Of a stretch of 64,000 nucleotides of DNA, positions 10,211 through 22,121 are shown piece after piece; position 1 is the stretch's first letter, and each line of letters starts with the position of its first letter. The position numbers were made by a program, and so were the translations under genes. Source of the DNA: Osmia lignaria lignaria. Lineage: Eukaryota > Arthropoda > Insecta > Hymenoptera > Megachilidae. The stretch is from NCBI RefSeq assembly GCF_051020975.1, contig NW_027478167.1:8928001-8992000 (forward strand). Direction: 5' to 3'. The notes beneath the pieces are model-generated. The model made no database searches and was not told where the DNA came from. It saw nothing but the letters and a program-made list of their open reading frames with translations.

Positions 10211-13200
10211 ATTCTCTACAAATAAGGTCTCTTAACATTTTGCCATAGTTCGCTTCGTTTCCGAGATATTTGCAGATTTATCTCAAGGGAAGGGGCCTGA
10301 CGGACATATTTCGAGATATTTCTTCTTCTTGTTGTTCTTCTTCTGCACAGCTAAGCTGGAAGTGGCATTTGCAGGTCGCACTAGTGCAGAGTTATCTCAA
10401 AGAAAGGGGCCACGGTGTTTCTGTATCTCTATTATGTTGGTGCGGCTCGGAACTTTAAAATATCTTGATATATCTCGAGAACTACGCATCTGATCAAAAA
10501 ATATCGTAGAACATAAAAAGTAGGAAACTTAATTCACTACAAAAAAGGTCTCTTAACATTTTGCCATAGCTCGCTTCGTTTCCGAGATATTTGCAGATTT
10601 ATCTCAAGGGAAGGGGCCTGACGGACATATTTCGAGATATTTCTTCTTCTTGTTGTTCTTCTTCTGCACAGCTAAGCTGGAAGTGGCATTTGCGGCTCGC
10701 ACTAGTGCAGAGTTATCTCAAAGAAAGGGGCCACGGTGTTTCTGTATCTGTATTATGTTGGTGCGGCTTCGGAACTTTTAAATATCTTGATATATCTCGA
10801 GAACTACGCATCTGATCAAAAAATATCATACTACATAAAAAGTAGGAAACTTAATTCTCTACAAGAAAGGTCTCTTAACATTCTGCCATAGCTCGCTTCG
10901 TTTTCGAGGTATTAGCAGATTTATCTCAAGGGAAGGGGCCTGACGGACATATTTCGAGATATTTCTTCTTCTTGTTGTTCTTCTTCTGCACAGCTAAGCT
11001 GGAAGTGGCATTTGCAGCTCGCAATAGTGCAGAGTTATCTCAAAGAAAGGGGCCACGGTGTTTCTGTATCTCTATTATGTTGGTGCGGCTTCGGAACTTT
11101 TAAATATCTCGATATATCTCGAAAACTACGCTTCTGATCAAAAAATATCATAGAACATAAATTGTAGGAAGCATAATTCTCTACAAAAAACGTCTCTTAA
11201 CATTCTGCCATAGCTCGCTTCGTTTCCGAGATATTTGCAGATTCAGCTCAAAGGATCGGGCCTGACGGACATATTTCGGGATATTTCTTCTTCTTGTTGT
11301 TCTTCCTCTGCACAGCTAAGCTGGAAGTGGCATTTGCAGCTCGCAATAGTGCAGAGTTATCTCAAAGAAAGGGGCCACGGTGTTTCTGTATCTCTATTAT
11401 GTTGGTGCGGCTCGGAACTTTTAAATATCTTGATATATCTCGAGAACTACGCATCTGATCAAAAAATATCATACTACATAAAAAGTAGGAAACTTAATTC
11501 TCTACAAGAAAGGTCTCTTAACATTCTGCCATAGCTCGCTTCGTTTCCGAGATATTTGCAGATTTATCTCAAGGGAAGGGGTCTGACGGACATATTTCGA
11601 GATATTTCTTCTTCTTGTTGTTCTTCTTCTGCACAGCTAAGCTCGAAGTGGCATTTGGAGCTCGCAATAGTGCAGAGTTATCTCAAGGAAAGGGGCCACG
11701 GTGTTTCTGTATCTCTATTATGTTGGTGCTGCTTCGGAACTTTTAAATATCTTGATATATCTCGAGAACTACGCATCTGATCAAAAAATATCATAGAACG
11801 TAAAAAGTACGAAACTTAATTCTCTACAAAAAAGGTCTCTTAACATTTTGCCATAGCTCGCTTCGTTTCCGAGATATTTGCAGATATATCTCAAGGGAAG
11901 GGGCCTGACGGACATATTTCGAGATATTTCTTCTTCTTGTTGTTCTTCTTCTGCACAGCTAAGCTGGAAGTGGCATTTGCAGCTCGCAATAGTGCAGAGT
12001 TATCTCAAAGAAAGGGGCCACGGTGTTTCTGTATCTCTATTATGTTGGTGCAGCTTCGGAACTTTTAAATATCTTGATATATCTCGAGAACAACGCATCT
12101 GATCAAAAAATATCATACAACATAAAAAGTAGGAAACTTAATTCTCTACAAAAAAGGTCTCTTAACATTTTGCCATAGCTCGCTTCGTTTCCGAGATATT
12201 TGCAGATTTATCTCAAGGGAAGGGGCCTGACGGACATATTTCGAGATATTTCTTCTTCTTGTTGTTCTTCTTCTGCACAGCTAAGCTGGAAATGGCATTT
12301 GCGGCCCGCACTAGTGCAGAGTTATCTCAAAGAAAGGGGCCACGGTGTTTCTGTATCTCTATTATGTTGGTGCGGCTTCGGAACTTTTAAATATCTCGAT
12401 ATATCTCGAGAACTACGCATCTGATCAAAAAATATCATAGAACATAAAAAGTAGGAAACTTAATTCTCTACAAATAAGGTCTCTTAACATTTTGCCATAG
12501 CTCGCTTCGTTTCCGAGATATTTGCAGATTTATCTCAAGGGAAGGGGCCTGACGGACATATTTCGAGATATTTCTTCTTCTTGTTGTTCTTCTTCTGCAC
12601 AGCTAAGCTGGAAGTGGCATTTGCAGCGCGCAATAGTGCAGAGTTATCTCAAAGAAAGAGGCCACGGTGTTTCTGTATCTCTATTATGTTGGTGCGGCTT
12701 CGGAACTTTTAAATATCTTGATATATCTCGAGAACTACGCATCTGATCAAAAAATATCATAGAACATAAAAAGTAGGAAACTTAACTCTACAAAAAAGGT
12801 CTCTTAACATTTTCCCATAGCTGGCATCGTTTCCGAGATATTTGCAGATTTAGCTCAAGGGAAGGGGCCTGACGGACATATTCCGAGATAGTTCTTCTTC
12901 TTGTTGTTCCTCTTCTGCACAGCTAAGCTGGAAGTGGCATTTGCAGCTCGCAATAGTGCAGAGTTATCTCAAAGAAAGAGGCCACGGTGTTTCTGTACCT
13001 CTATTATGTTGGTGCAGCTTCGGAACTTTTACATATCTTGATATATCACAAGAACTACGCATCTGATAAAAAAATATCATAGAACATAAAAAGTAGGAAA
13101 CCTAATTTTCTACAAAAAAGGTCTGTTAACATTTTGCCGTAGCTTGCTTCGTTTCCGAGATATTTGCAGATTTATCTCAAGGGAAGGGGCCTGACGGACA

Positions 13201-13748
13201 TATTTCGAAATATTTCTTATTCTTGTTGTTCTTCTTCTGCACAGCTAAGCTGGAAGTGGCATTTGCGGCTCGCACTAGTGCAGAGTTACCTCAAAGAAAG
13301 GGGCCACGGTTTTTCTGTATCTCTATTATGTTGGTGCAGCTTCGGAACTTTTAAATATCTTGATATATCTCGAGAACTACGCATCTGATCAAAAAATATC
13401 ATGGATCATAAAAAGTGGAAAACTTAATTCTCTACAAAAAAGGTCTCTTAACATTTTGCCATAGCTCGCTTCGTTTCCGAGATATTTGCAGATATATCTC
13501 AAGGGAAGGGGCCTGACGGACATATTTCGAGATATTTCTTCTTCTTGTTGTTCTTCTTCTGCACAGCTAACCTGGAAGTGGCATTTGCAGCTCGCAATAG
13601 TGCAGAGTTATCTCAAAGAAAGGGGCCACGGTGTTTCTGTATTTCTATTATGTTGGTGCGGCTTCGGAACTTTTAAATATCTTGATATATCTCGAGAACT
13701 ACGCATCTGATCAAAAAATATCATAGAACATAAAAAGTGGGAAACTTA

Positions 13749-14715
13749 ATTCTCTACAAAAAAGGTCTCTTAACATTTTGCCCATAGCTCGCTTCGTTTC
13801 CGAGATATTTGCAGATTTATCTCAAGGGAAGGGGCCTGACGGACATATTTCGAGATATTTCTTCTTCTTGTTGTTCTTCTTCTGCACAGCTAAGCTGGAA
13901 GTGGCATTTGCAGCTCGCAATAGTGCAGAGTTATCTCAAAGAAAGGGGCCACTGTGTTTCTGTATCTCTATTATGTTGGTGCGGCTTCGGAACTTTTAAA
14001 TATCTTGATATATCTCGAGAACTGCGCATCTGATCAAAAAATATCATAGAACATAAAAAGTAGGAAACTTGATTCTCTACAAAAAAGGTCTCTTAACATT
14101 CTGCCATAGCTCGCTTCGTTTCCGAGATATTTGCAGATTTATCTGAAGGGAAGGGGCCTAACGGACATATTTCGAGATATTTCTTCTTCTTGTTGTTCTT
14201 CTTCTGCACAGCTAAACTGGAAGTGGCATTTCCAGCTCGCAATAGTGCAGAGTTATCTCAAAGAAAGGGGCCACGGTGTTTCTGTATCTCTATTATGTTG
14301 GTGCGGCTTCGGAACTTTCAAATATCTTGATATATCTCGAGAACTACGCATCTGATCAAAAAATATCATAGAACATAAAAAGTAGGAAACTTAATTCTTT
14401 ACAAAAAAGGTCTCTTAACATTTTGCCATAGCTCGCTTCGTTTCCGAGATATTTGCAGATTTATCTCAAGGGAAGGGGCCTGACGGACATATTTCGAGAT
14501 ATTTCTTCTTCTTGTTGTTCTTCTTCTGCACAGCTAAGCTGGAAGTGGCATTTGCGGCTCGCACTAGTGCAGCGTTATCTCAAAGAAAGGGGCCACGGTG
14601 TTTCTGTATCTCTATTATGTTGGTGCGGCTTCGGAACTTTTAAATATCTTGATATATCTCGAGAACTACGCATCTGATCAAAAAATATCATAGAACATAA
14701 AAAGTAGGAAACTTA
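13749..14715 (+). repeat. 3-mer HOR, copy 1 (967 bp)
   Basis: The triad is: a monomer with ggccactgtg, a monomer with aaactgg and ccagctcgc, then a monomer with cggctcgc and gcagcgttatc. The first monomer is 323 bp because of an extra C at about 13781 (ttgcccatag). That is the rightmost length change in the window. Confidence 0.8.
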
Positions 14716-15681
14716 ATTCTCTACAAAAAAGGTCTCTTAACATTTTGCCATAGCTCGCTTCGTTTCCGAGATATTTGCAGATTTATCTGAAGGGAAAGGG
14801 CCTGACGGACATATTTCGAGATATTTCTTCTTCTTGTTGTTCTTCTTCTGCACAGCTAAGCTGGAAGTGGCATTTGCAGCTCGCAATAGTACAGAGTTAT
14901 CTCAAAGAAAGGGGCCACTGTGTTTCTGTATCTCTATTATGTTGGTGCGGCTTCGGAACTTTTAAATATCTTGATATATCTCGAGAACTGCGCATCTGAT
15001 CAAAAAATATCATAGAACATAAAAAGTAGGAAACTTAATTCTCTACAAAAAAGGTCTCTTAACATTTTGCCATAGCTCGCTTTGTTTCCGAGATATTTGC
15101 AGATTTATCTGAAGGGAAGGGGCCTAACGGACATATTTCGAGATATTTCTTCTTCTTGTTGTTCTTCTTCTGCACAGCTAAACTGGAAGTGGCATTTCCA
15201 GCTCGCAATAGTGCAGAGTTATCTCAAAGAAAGGGGCCACGGTGTTTCTGTATCTCTATTATGTTGGTGCGGCTTCGGAACTTTTAAATATCTTGATATA
15301 TCTCGAGAACTACGCATCTGATCAAAAAATATCATAGAACATAAAAAGTAGGAAACTTAATTCTCTACAAAAAAGGTCTCTTAACATTTTGCCATAGCTC
15401 GCTTCGTTTCCGAGATATTTGCAGATTTATCTCAAGGGAAGGGGCCTGACGGACATATTTCGAGATATTTCTTCTTCTTGTTGTTCTTCTTCTGCACAGC
15501 TAAGCTGGAAGTGGCATTTGCGGCTCGCACTAGTGCAGCGTTATCTCATAGAAAGGGGCCACGGTGTTTCTGTATCTCTATTATGTTGGTGCGGCTTCGG
15601 AACTTTTAAATATCTCGATATATCTCGAAAACTACGCTTCTGATCAAAAAATATCATAGAACATAAATTGTAGGAAACATA
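14716..15681 (+). repeat. 3-mer HOR, copy 2 (966 bp)
   Basis: Same triad order and markers (actgtg; aaactgg with ccagc; gcagcg). The third monomer now has tctcatagaaagg and the F-type terminal haplotype. Confidence 0.8.
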
Positions 15682-16325
15682 ATTCTCTACAAAAAAGGTC
15701 TCTTAACATTTTGCCATAGCTCGCTTCGTTTCCGAGATATTTGCAGATATATCTCAAGGGAAGGGGCCTGACGGACATATTTCGAGATATTTCTTCTTCT
15801 TGTTGTTCTTCTTCTGCACAGCTAACCTGGAAGTGGCATTTGCAGCTCGCAATAGTGCAGAGTTATCTCAAAGAAAGGGGCCACGGTGTTTCTGTATCTC
15901 TATTATGTTGGTGCGGCTTCGGAACTTTTAAATATCTTGATATATCTCGAAAACTACGCTTCTGACCAAAAAATATCATAGAACATAAATTGTAGGAAAC
16001 ATAATTCTCTACAAAAAAGGTCTCTTAACATTTTGCCATAGCTCGCTTCGTTTCCGAGATATTTGCAGATATATCTCAAGGGAAGGGGCCTGACGGACAT
16101 ATTTCGAGATATTTCTTCTTCTTGTTGTTCTTCTTCTGCACAGCTAACCTGGAAGTGGCATTTGCAGCTCGCAATAGTGCAGAGTTATCTCAAAGAAAGG
16201 GGCCACGGTGTTTCTGTATCTCTATTATGTTGGTGCGGCTTCGGAACTTTTAAATATCTTGATATATCTCGAGAACTACGCATCTGATCAAAAAATATCA
16301 TAGAACATAAAAAGTAGGAAACTGA
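15360..16325 (+). repeat. Triad gcagcg / gaccaaaa / taacctgg
   Basis: A monomer with gcagcgttatctcatag is followed by two monomers with taacctgg, the first ending in cttctgaccaa. The same order returns at 19546-20511, 4186 bp (13 monomers) downstream. Its first monomer is also the last of the preceding 3-mer HOR, so the HORs share monomers. Confidence 0.75.
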
Positions 16326-18579
16326 ATTCTCTACAAAAAAGGTCTCTTAACATTTTGCCATAGCTCGCTTCGTTTCCGAGATATTTGCAGATTTATCTCA
16401 AGGGAAGGGGCCTGACGGACATATTTCGAAATATTTCTTCTTCTTGTTGTTCTTCTTCTGCACAGCTAAGCTGGAAGTGGCATTTGCGGCTCGCACTAGT
16501 GCAAAGTTATCTCAAAGAAAGGGGCCACGGTGTTTCTGTATCTCTAATATGTTGGTGCGGCTTCGGAACTTTTAAATATCTCGATATATCTCGAAAACTA
16601 CGCTTCTGATCAAAAAATATCATAGAACCTAAATTGTAGGAAACATAATTCTCTACAAAAAAGGTCTCTTAACATTTTGCCATAGCTCGCTTCGTTTCCG
16701 AGATATTTGCAGATTTATCTGAAGGGAAGGGGTCTAACGGACATATTTCGAGATATTTCTTTTTCTTGTTGTTCTTCTTCTGCACAGCTAAGCTGGAAGT
16801 GGCATTTGCAGCGCGCAATAGTGCCGACTTATCTCAAAGAAAGAGGCCACGGTGTTTCTGTATCTCTATTATGTTGGTGCGGCTTCGGAACTTTTAAATT
16901 TCTTGATATATCTCGAGAACTACGCATCTGATCAAAAAATATCATAGAACATAAAAAGTAGGAAACTTAATTCTCTACAAAAAAGGTCTCTTAACATTTT
17001 GCCATAGCTCGCTTCGTTTCCGAGATATTTGCAGATTTATCTGAAGGGAAGGGGTCTAACGGACATATTTCGAGATATTTCTTCTTCTTGTTGTTCTTCT
17101 TCTGCACAGCTAAGCTGGAAGTGGCATTTGCAGCGCGCAATAGTGCCGACTTATCTCAAAGAAAGATTCCACGGTGTTTCTGTATCTCTATTATGTTGGT
17201 GCGGCTTCGGAACTTTTAAATTTCTTGATATATCTCGAGAACTACGCATCTGATCAAAAAATATCATAGAACATAAAAAGTAGGAAACTTAATTCTCTAC
17301 AAAAAAGGTCTCTTAAGATTTTGCCATAGCTCGCTTCGTTTCCGAGATATTTGCAGATTTATCTCAAGGGAAGTGGCCTGACGGACATATTTCGAGATAT
17401 TTCTCCTTCTTGTTGTTCTTCTTCTGCACAGCTAAGCTGGAAGTGGCATTTGCAGCTCGCAATAGTGCAGAGTTATCTCAAAGGAAGAGGCCACGGTGTT
17501 TCTGTACCTCTATTATGTTGGTGCAGCTTCGGAACTTTTAAATATCTTGATATATCTCGAGAACTACGCATCTCATCAAAAAATATCATAGAAGATAAAA
17601 AGTAGGAAACTTAATTCTCTACAAAAAAGGTCTCTTAACATTTTGCCATAGCTAGCTTCGTTTCCGAGATATTTGCAGATTTATCTCAAGGGAAGGGGCC
17701 TAACGGACATATTTCGAGATATTTCTTCTTCTTGTTGTTCTTCTTCTTCACAGCTAAGCTGGAAGTGGCATTTGCAGCTCGCAATAGTGCAGAGTTATCT
17801 CAAAGAAAGGGGCCACGGTGTTTCTGTATCTCTATTATGTTGGTGCGGCTTCGGAACATTTAAATATCTCGATATATCTCGAAAACTACGCTTCTGATCA
17901 AAAAATATCATACAACATAAATTGTAGGAAACATAATTCTCTACAAAAAAGGTTTCTTAACGTTTTGCCATAGCTTGCTTCGTTTCCGAGATATTTGCAG
18001 ATTTATCTCAAGGGAAGGGTCCTGACGGACATATTTCGGGATATTTCTTCTTCTTGTTGTTCTTCTTCTGCACAGCTAAACTGGAAGTGGCATTTCCAGC
18101 TCGCAATAGTGCAGAGTTATCCCAAAGAAAGAGGCCACGGTGTTTCTGTATCTCTATTATGTTGGTGCGGCTTCGGAACTTTTAAATATCTCGATATATC
18201 TCGAAACCTACGCTTCTGATCAAAAAATATCATAGAACATAAAAAGTAGGAAACTTAATTCTCTACAAAAAAGGTCTCTTAACATTTTCCCATAGCTGGC
18301 ATCGTTTCCGAGATATTTGCAGATTTAGCTCAAGGGAAGGGGCCTGACGGACATATTTCGAGATATTTCTTCTTCTTGTTGTTCTTCTTCTTCACAGCTA
18401 AGCTGGAAGTGGCATTTGCAGCTCGCAATAGTGCAGAGTTATGTCAAAGAAAGGGGCCACGGTGTTTCTGTATCTCTATTATGTTGGTGCGGCTTCGGAA
18501 CTTTTAAATATCTCGATATATCTCGAAAACTACGCTTCTGATCAAAAAATATCATAGAACATAAATTGTAGGAAACATA
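16326..18579 (+). repeat. 7-monomer block, copy 1 (2254 bp)
   Basis: Ordered markers: ttcgaaatatt with tctctaatatg; tttctttttc with gccgac; gaaagattcc with aaatttcttg; aagtggcctg with ctccttcttg and tacctcta; cttcttcacag with gaacattt; aagggtcctg with tatcccaaag; and tttagctcaag with ctggcatcg. All seven return in the same order 5796 bp (18 monomers) downstream. Confidence 0.9.
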
Positions 18580-19867
18580 ATTCTCTACAAAAAAGGTCTC
18601 TTAACATTTTGCCATAGCTCGCTTCGTTTCCGAGATATTTGCAGATATATCTCAAGGGAAGGGGCCTGACGGACATATTTCGAGATATTTCTTCTTCTTG
18701 TTGTTCTTCTTCTGCACAGCTAACCTGGAAGTGGCATTTGCAGCTCGCAATAGTGCAGAGTTATCTCAAAGAAAGGGGCCACGGTGTTTCTGTATCTCTA
18801 TTATGTTGGTGCGGCTTCGGAACTTTTAAATATCTTGATATATCTCGAAAACTACGCTTCTGACCAAGAAATATCATAGAACATAAATTGTAGGAAACAT
18901 AATTCTCTACAAAAAAGGTCTCTTAACATTTTGCCATAGCTCGCTTCGTTTCCGAGATATTTGCAGATATATCTCAAGGGAAGGGGCCTGACGGACATAT
19001 TTCGAGATATTTCTTCTTCTTGTTGTTCTTCTTCTGCACAGCTAACCTGGAAGTGGCATTTGCAGCTCGCAATAGTGCAGAGTTATCTCAAAGAAAGGGG
19101 CCACGGTGTTTCTGTATCTCTATTATGTTGGTGCGGCTTCGGAACTTTTAAATATCTTGATATATCTCGAGAACTACGCATCTGATCAAAAAATATCATA
19201 GAACATAAAATGTGGGAAACTTAATTCTCTACAAAAAAGGTCTCTTAACATTTTGCCATAGCTCGCTTCGTTTCCGAGATATTTGCAGATTTATCTCAAG
19301 GGAAGGGGCCTGACGGACATATTTCGAGATATTTCTTCTTCTTGTTGTTCTTCTTCTGCACAGCTAAGCTGGAAGTGGCATTTGCAGCTCGCAATAGTGC
19401 AGAGTTATCTCAAAGAAAGGGGCCACGGTGTTTCTGTATCTCTATTATGTTGGTGCGGCTTCGGAACTTTTAAATATCTTGATATATCTCGAGAACTGCG
19501 CATCTGATCAAAATATATCATAGAACATAAAAAGTAGGAAACTTAATTCTCTACAAAAAAGGTCTCTTAACATTTTGCCATAGCTCGCTTCGTTTCCGAG
19601 ATATTTGCAGATTTATCTCAAGGGAAGGGGCCTGACGGACATATTTCGAGATATTTCTTCTTCTTGTTGTTCTTCTTCTGCACAGCTAAGCTGGAAGTGG
19701 CATTTGCGGCTCGCACTAGTGCAGCGTTATCTCATAGAAAGGGGCCACGGTGTTTCTGTATCTCTATTATGTTGGTGCGGCTTCGGAACTTTTAAATATC
19801 TCGATATATCTCGAAAACTACGCTTCTGATCAAAAAATATCATAGAACATAAATTGTAGGAAACATA
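18580..19867 (+). repeat. 4-mer HOR, copy 1 (1288 bp)
   Basis: Monomers in order: taacctgg with cttctgacca; taacctgg with aaaatgtggg tail; aaaatatatca; and gcagcgttatctcatag. The first three recur directly after the fourth. Confidence 0.8.
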
Positions 19868-20833
19868 ATTCTCTACAAAAAAGGTCTCTTAACATTTTGC
19901 CATAGCTCGCTTCGTTTCCGAGATATTTGCAGATATATCTCAAGGGAAGGGGCCTGACGGACATATTTCGAGATATTTCTTCTTCTTGTTGTTCTTCTTC
20001 TGCACAGCTAACCTGGAAGTGGCATTTGCAGCTCGCAATAGTGCAGAGTTATCTCAAAGAAAGGGGCCACGGTGTTTCTGTATCTCTATTATGTTGGTGC
20101 GGCTTCGGAACTTTTAAATATCTTGATATATCTCGAAAACTACGCTTCTGACCAAAAAATATCATAGAACATAAATTGTAGGAAACATAATTCTCTACAA
20201 AAAAGGTCTCTTAACATTTTGCCATAGCTCGCTTCGTTTCCGAGATATTTGCAGATATATCTCAAGGGAAGGGGCCTGACGGACATATTTCGAGATATTT
20301 CTTCTTCTTGTTGTTCTTCTTCTGCACAGCTAACCTGGAAGTGGCATTTGCAGCTCGCAATAGTGCAGAGTTATCTCAAAGAAAGGGGCCACGGTGTTTC
20401 TGTATCTCTATTATGTTGGTGCGGCTTCGGAACTTTTAAATATCTTGATATATCTCGAGAACTACGCATCTGATCAAAAAATATCATAGAACATAAAATG
20501 TGGGAAACTTAATTCTCTACAAAAAAGGTCTCTTAACATTTTGCCATAGCTCGCTTCGTTTCCGAGATATTTGCAGATTTATCTCAAGGGAAGGGGCCTG
20601 ACGGACATATTTCGAGATATTTCTTCTTCTTGTTGTTCTTCTTCTGCACAGCTAAGCTGGAAGTGGCATTTGCAGCTCGCAATAGTGCAGAGTTATCTCA
20701 AAGAAAGGGGCCACGGTGTTTCTGTATCTCTATTATGTTGGTGCGGCTTCGGAACTTTTAAATATCTTGATATATCTCGAGAACTGCGCATCTGATCAAA
20801 ATATATCATAGAACATAAAAAGTAGGAAACTTA
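19868..20833 (+). repeat. 4-mer HOR, partial copy 2 (3 monomers)
   Basis: It repeats the first three monomers of the preceding unit with the same gacca, aaaatgtggg and aaaatatatca markers. The fourth position is occupied by a tctctaatatg-type monomer, so register is lost there. Confidence 0.8.
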
Positions 20834-22121
20834 ATTCTCTACAAAAAAGGTCTCTTAACATTTTGCCATAGCTCGCTTCGTTTCCGAGATATTTGCAGAT
20901 TTATCTCAAGGGAAGGGGCCTGACGGACATATTTCGAGATATTTCTTCTTCTTGTTGTTCTTCTTCTGCACAGCTAAGCTGGAAGTGGCATTTGCGGCTC
21001 GCACTAGTGCAAAGTTATCTCAAAGAAAGGGGCCACGGTGTTTCTGTATCTCTAATATGTTGGTGCGGCTTCGGAACTTTTAAATATCTCGATATATCTC
21101 GAAAACTACGCTTCTGATCAAAAAATATCATAGAACATAAATTGTAGGAAACATAATTCTCTACAAAAAAGGTCTCTTAACATTTTGCCATAGCTCGCTT
21201 CGTTTCCGAGAGATTTGCAGATTTATCTGAAGGGAAGGGGTCTAACGGACATATTTCGAGATATTTCTTTTTCTTGTTGTTCTTCTTCTGCACAGCTAAG
21301 CTGGAAGTGGCATTTGCAGCGCGCAATAGTGCCGACTTATCTCAAAGAAAGAGGCCACGGTGTTTCTGTATCTCTATTATGTTGGTGCGGCTTCGGAACT
21401 TTTAAATATCTTGATATATCTCGAGAACTACGCATCTGATCAAAAAATATCATAGAACATAAAATGTGGGAAACTTAATTCTCTACAAAAAAGATCTCTT
21501 AACATTTTGCCATAGCTCGCTTCGTTTCCGAGATATTTGCAGATTTATCTCAAGGGAAGGGGCCTGACGGACATATTTCGAGATATTTCTTCTTCTTGTT
21601 GTTCTTCTTCTGCACAGCTAAGCTGGAAGTGGCATTTGCAGCTCGCAATAGTGCAGAGTTATCTCAAAGAAAGGGGCCACGGTGTTTCTGTATCTCTATT
21701 ATGTTGGTGCGGCTTCGGAACTTTTAAATATCTTGATATATCTCGAGAACTGCGCATCTGATCAAAATATATCATAGAACATAAAAAGTAGGAAACTTAA
21801 TTCTCTACAAAAAAGGTCTCTTAACATTTTGCCATAGCTCGCTTCGTTTCCGAGATATTTGCAGATTTATCTCAAGGGAAGGGGCCTGACGGACATATTT
21901 CGAGATATTTCTTCTTCTTGTTGTTCTTCTTCTGCACAGCTAAGCTGGAAGTGGCATTTGCGGCACGCACTAGTGCAGAGTTATCTCAAAGAAAGGGGCC
22001 ACGGTGTTTCTGTATCTCTATTATGTTGGTGCGGCTTCGGAACTTTTAAATATCTTGATATATCTCGAGAACTACGCATCTGATCAAAAAATATCATAGA
22101 ACATAAAAAGTAGGAAACTTA
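20834..22121 (+). repeat. Four satellite monomers joining two HOR blocks
   Basis: The series is a tctctaatatg type, a gccgac type with aaaatgtggg tail, an aaaatatatca type and a cggcacgcact type. Each resembles a monomer found in neighbouring HORs, but this order is not repeated nearby. Confidence 0.75.

Larger units (their letters stand above)
8280..13748 (+). repeat. Divergent, indel-bearing stretch of 17 monomers
   Basis: This stretch holds four of the five inferred length changes: single-base deletions near 8426 (taagctgaag), 10447 and 11412 (gcggctcgg), and a 2-bp deletion near 12786 (cttaactctac). Private variants are more frequent than elsewhere, for example attcagctcaa at about 8664 and 11239, ttgtagttc at about 9041 and 9685, and cccatagctggcatcg at about 12814. 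Loss of homogenisation or greater age would explain the pattern. Confidence 0.85.
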
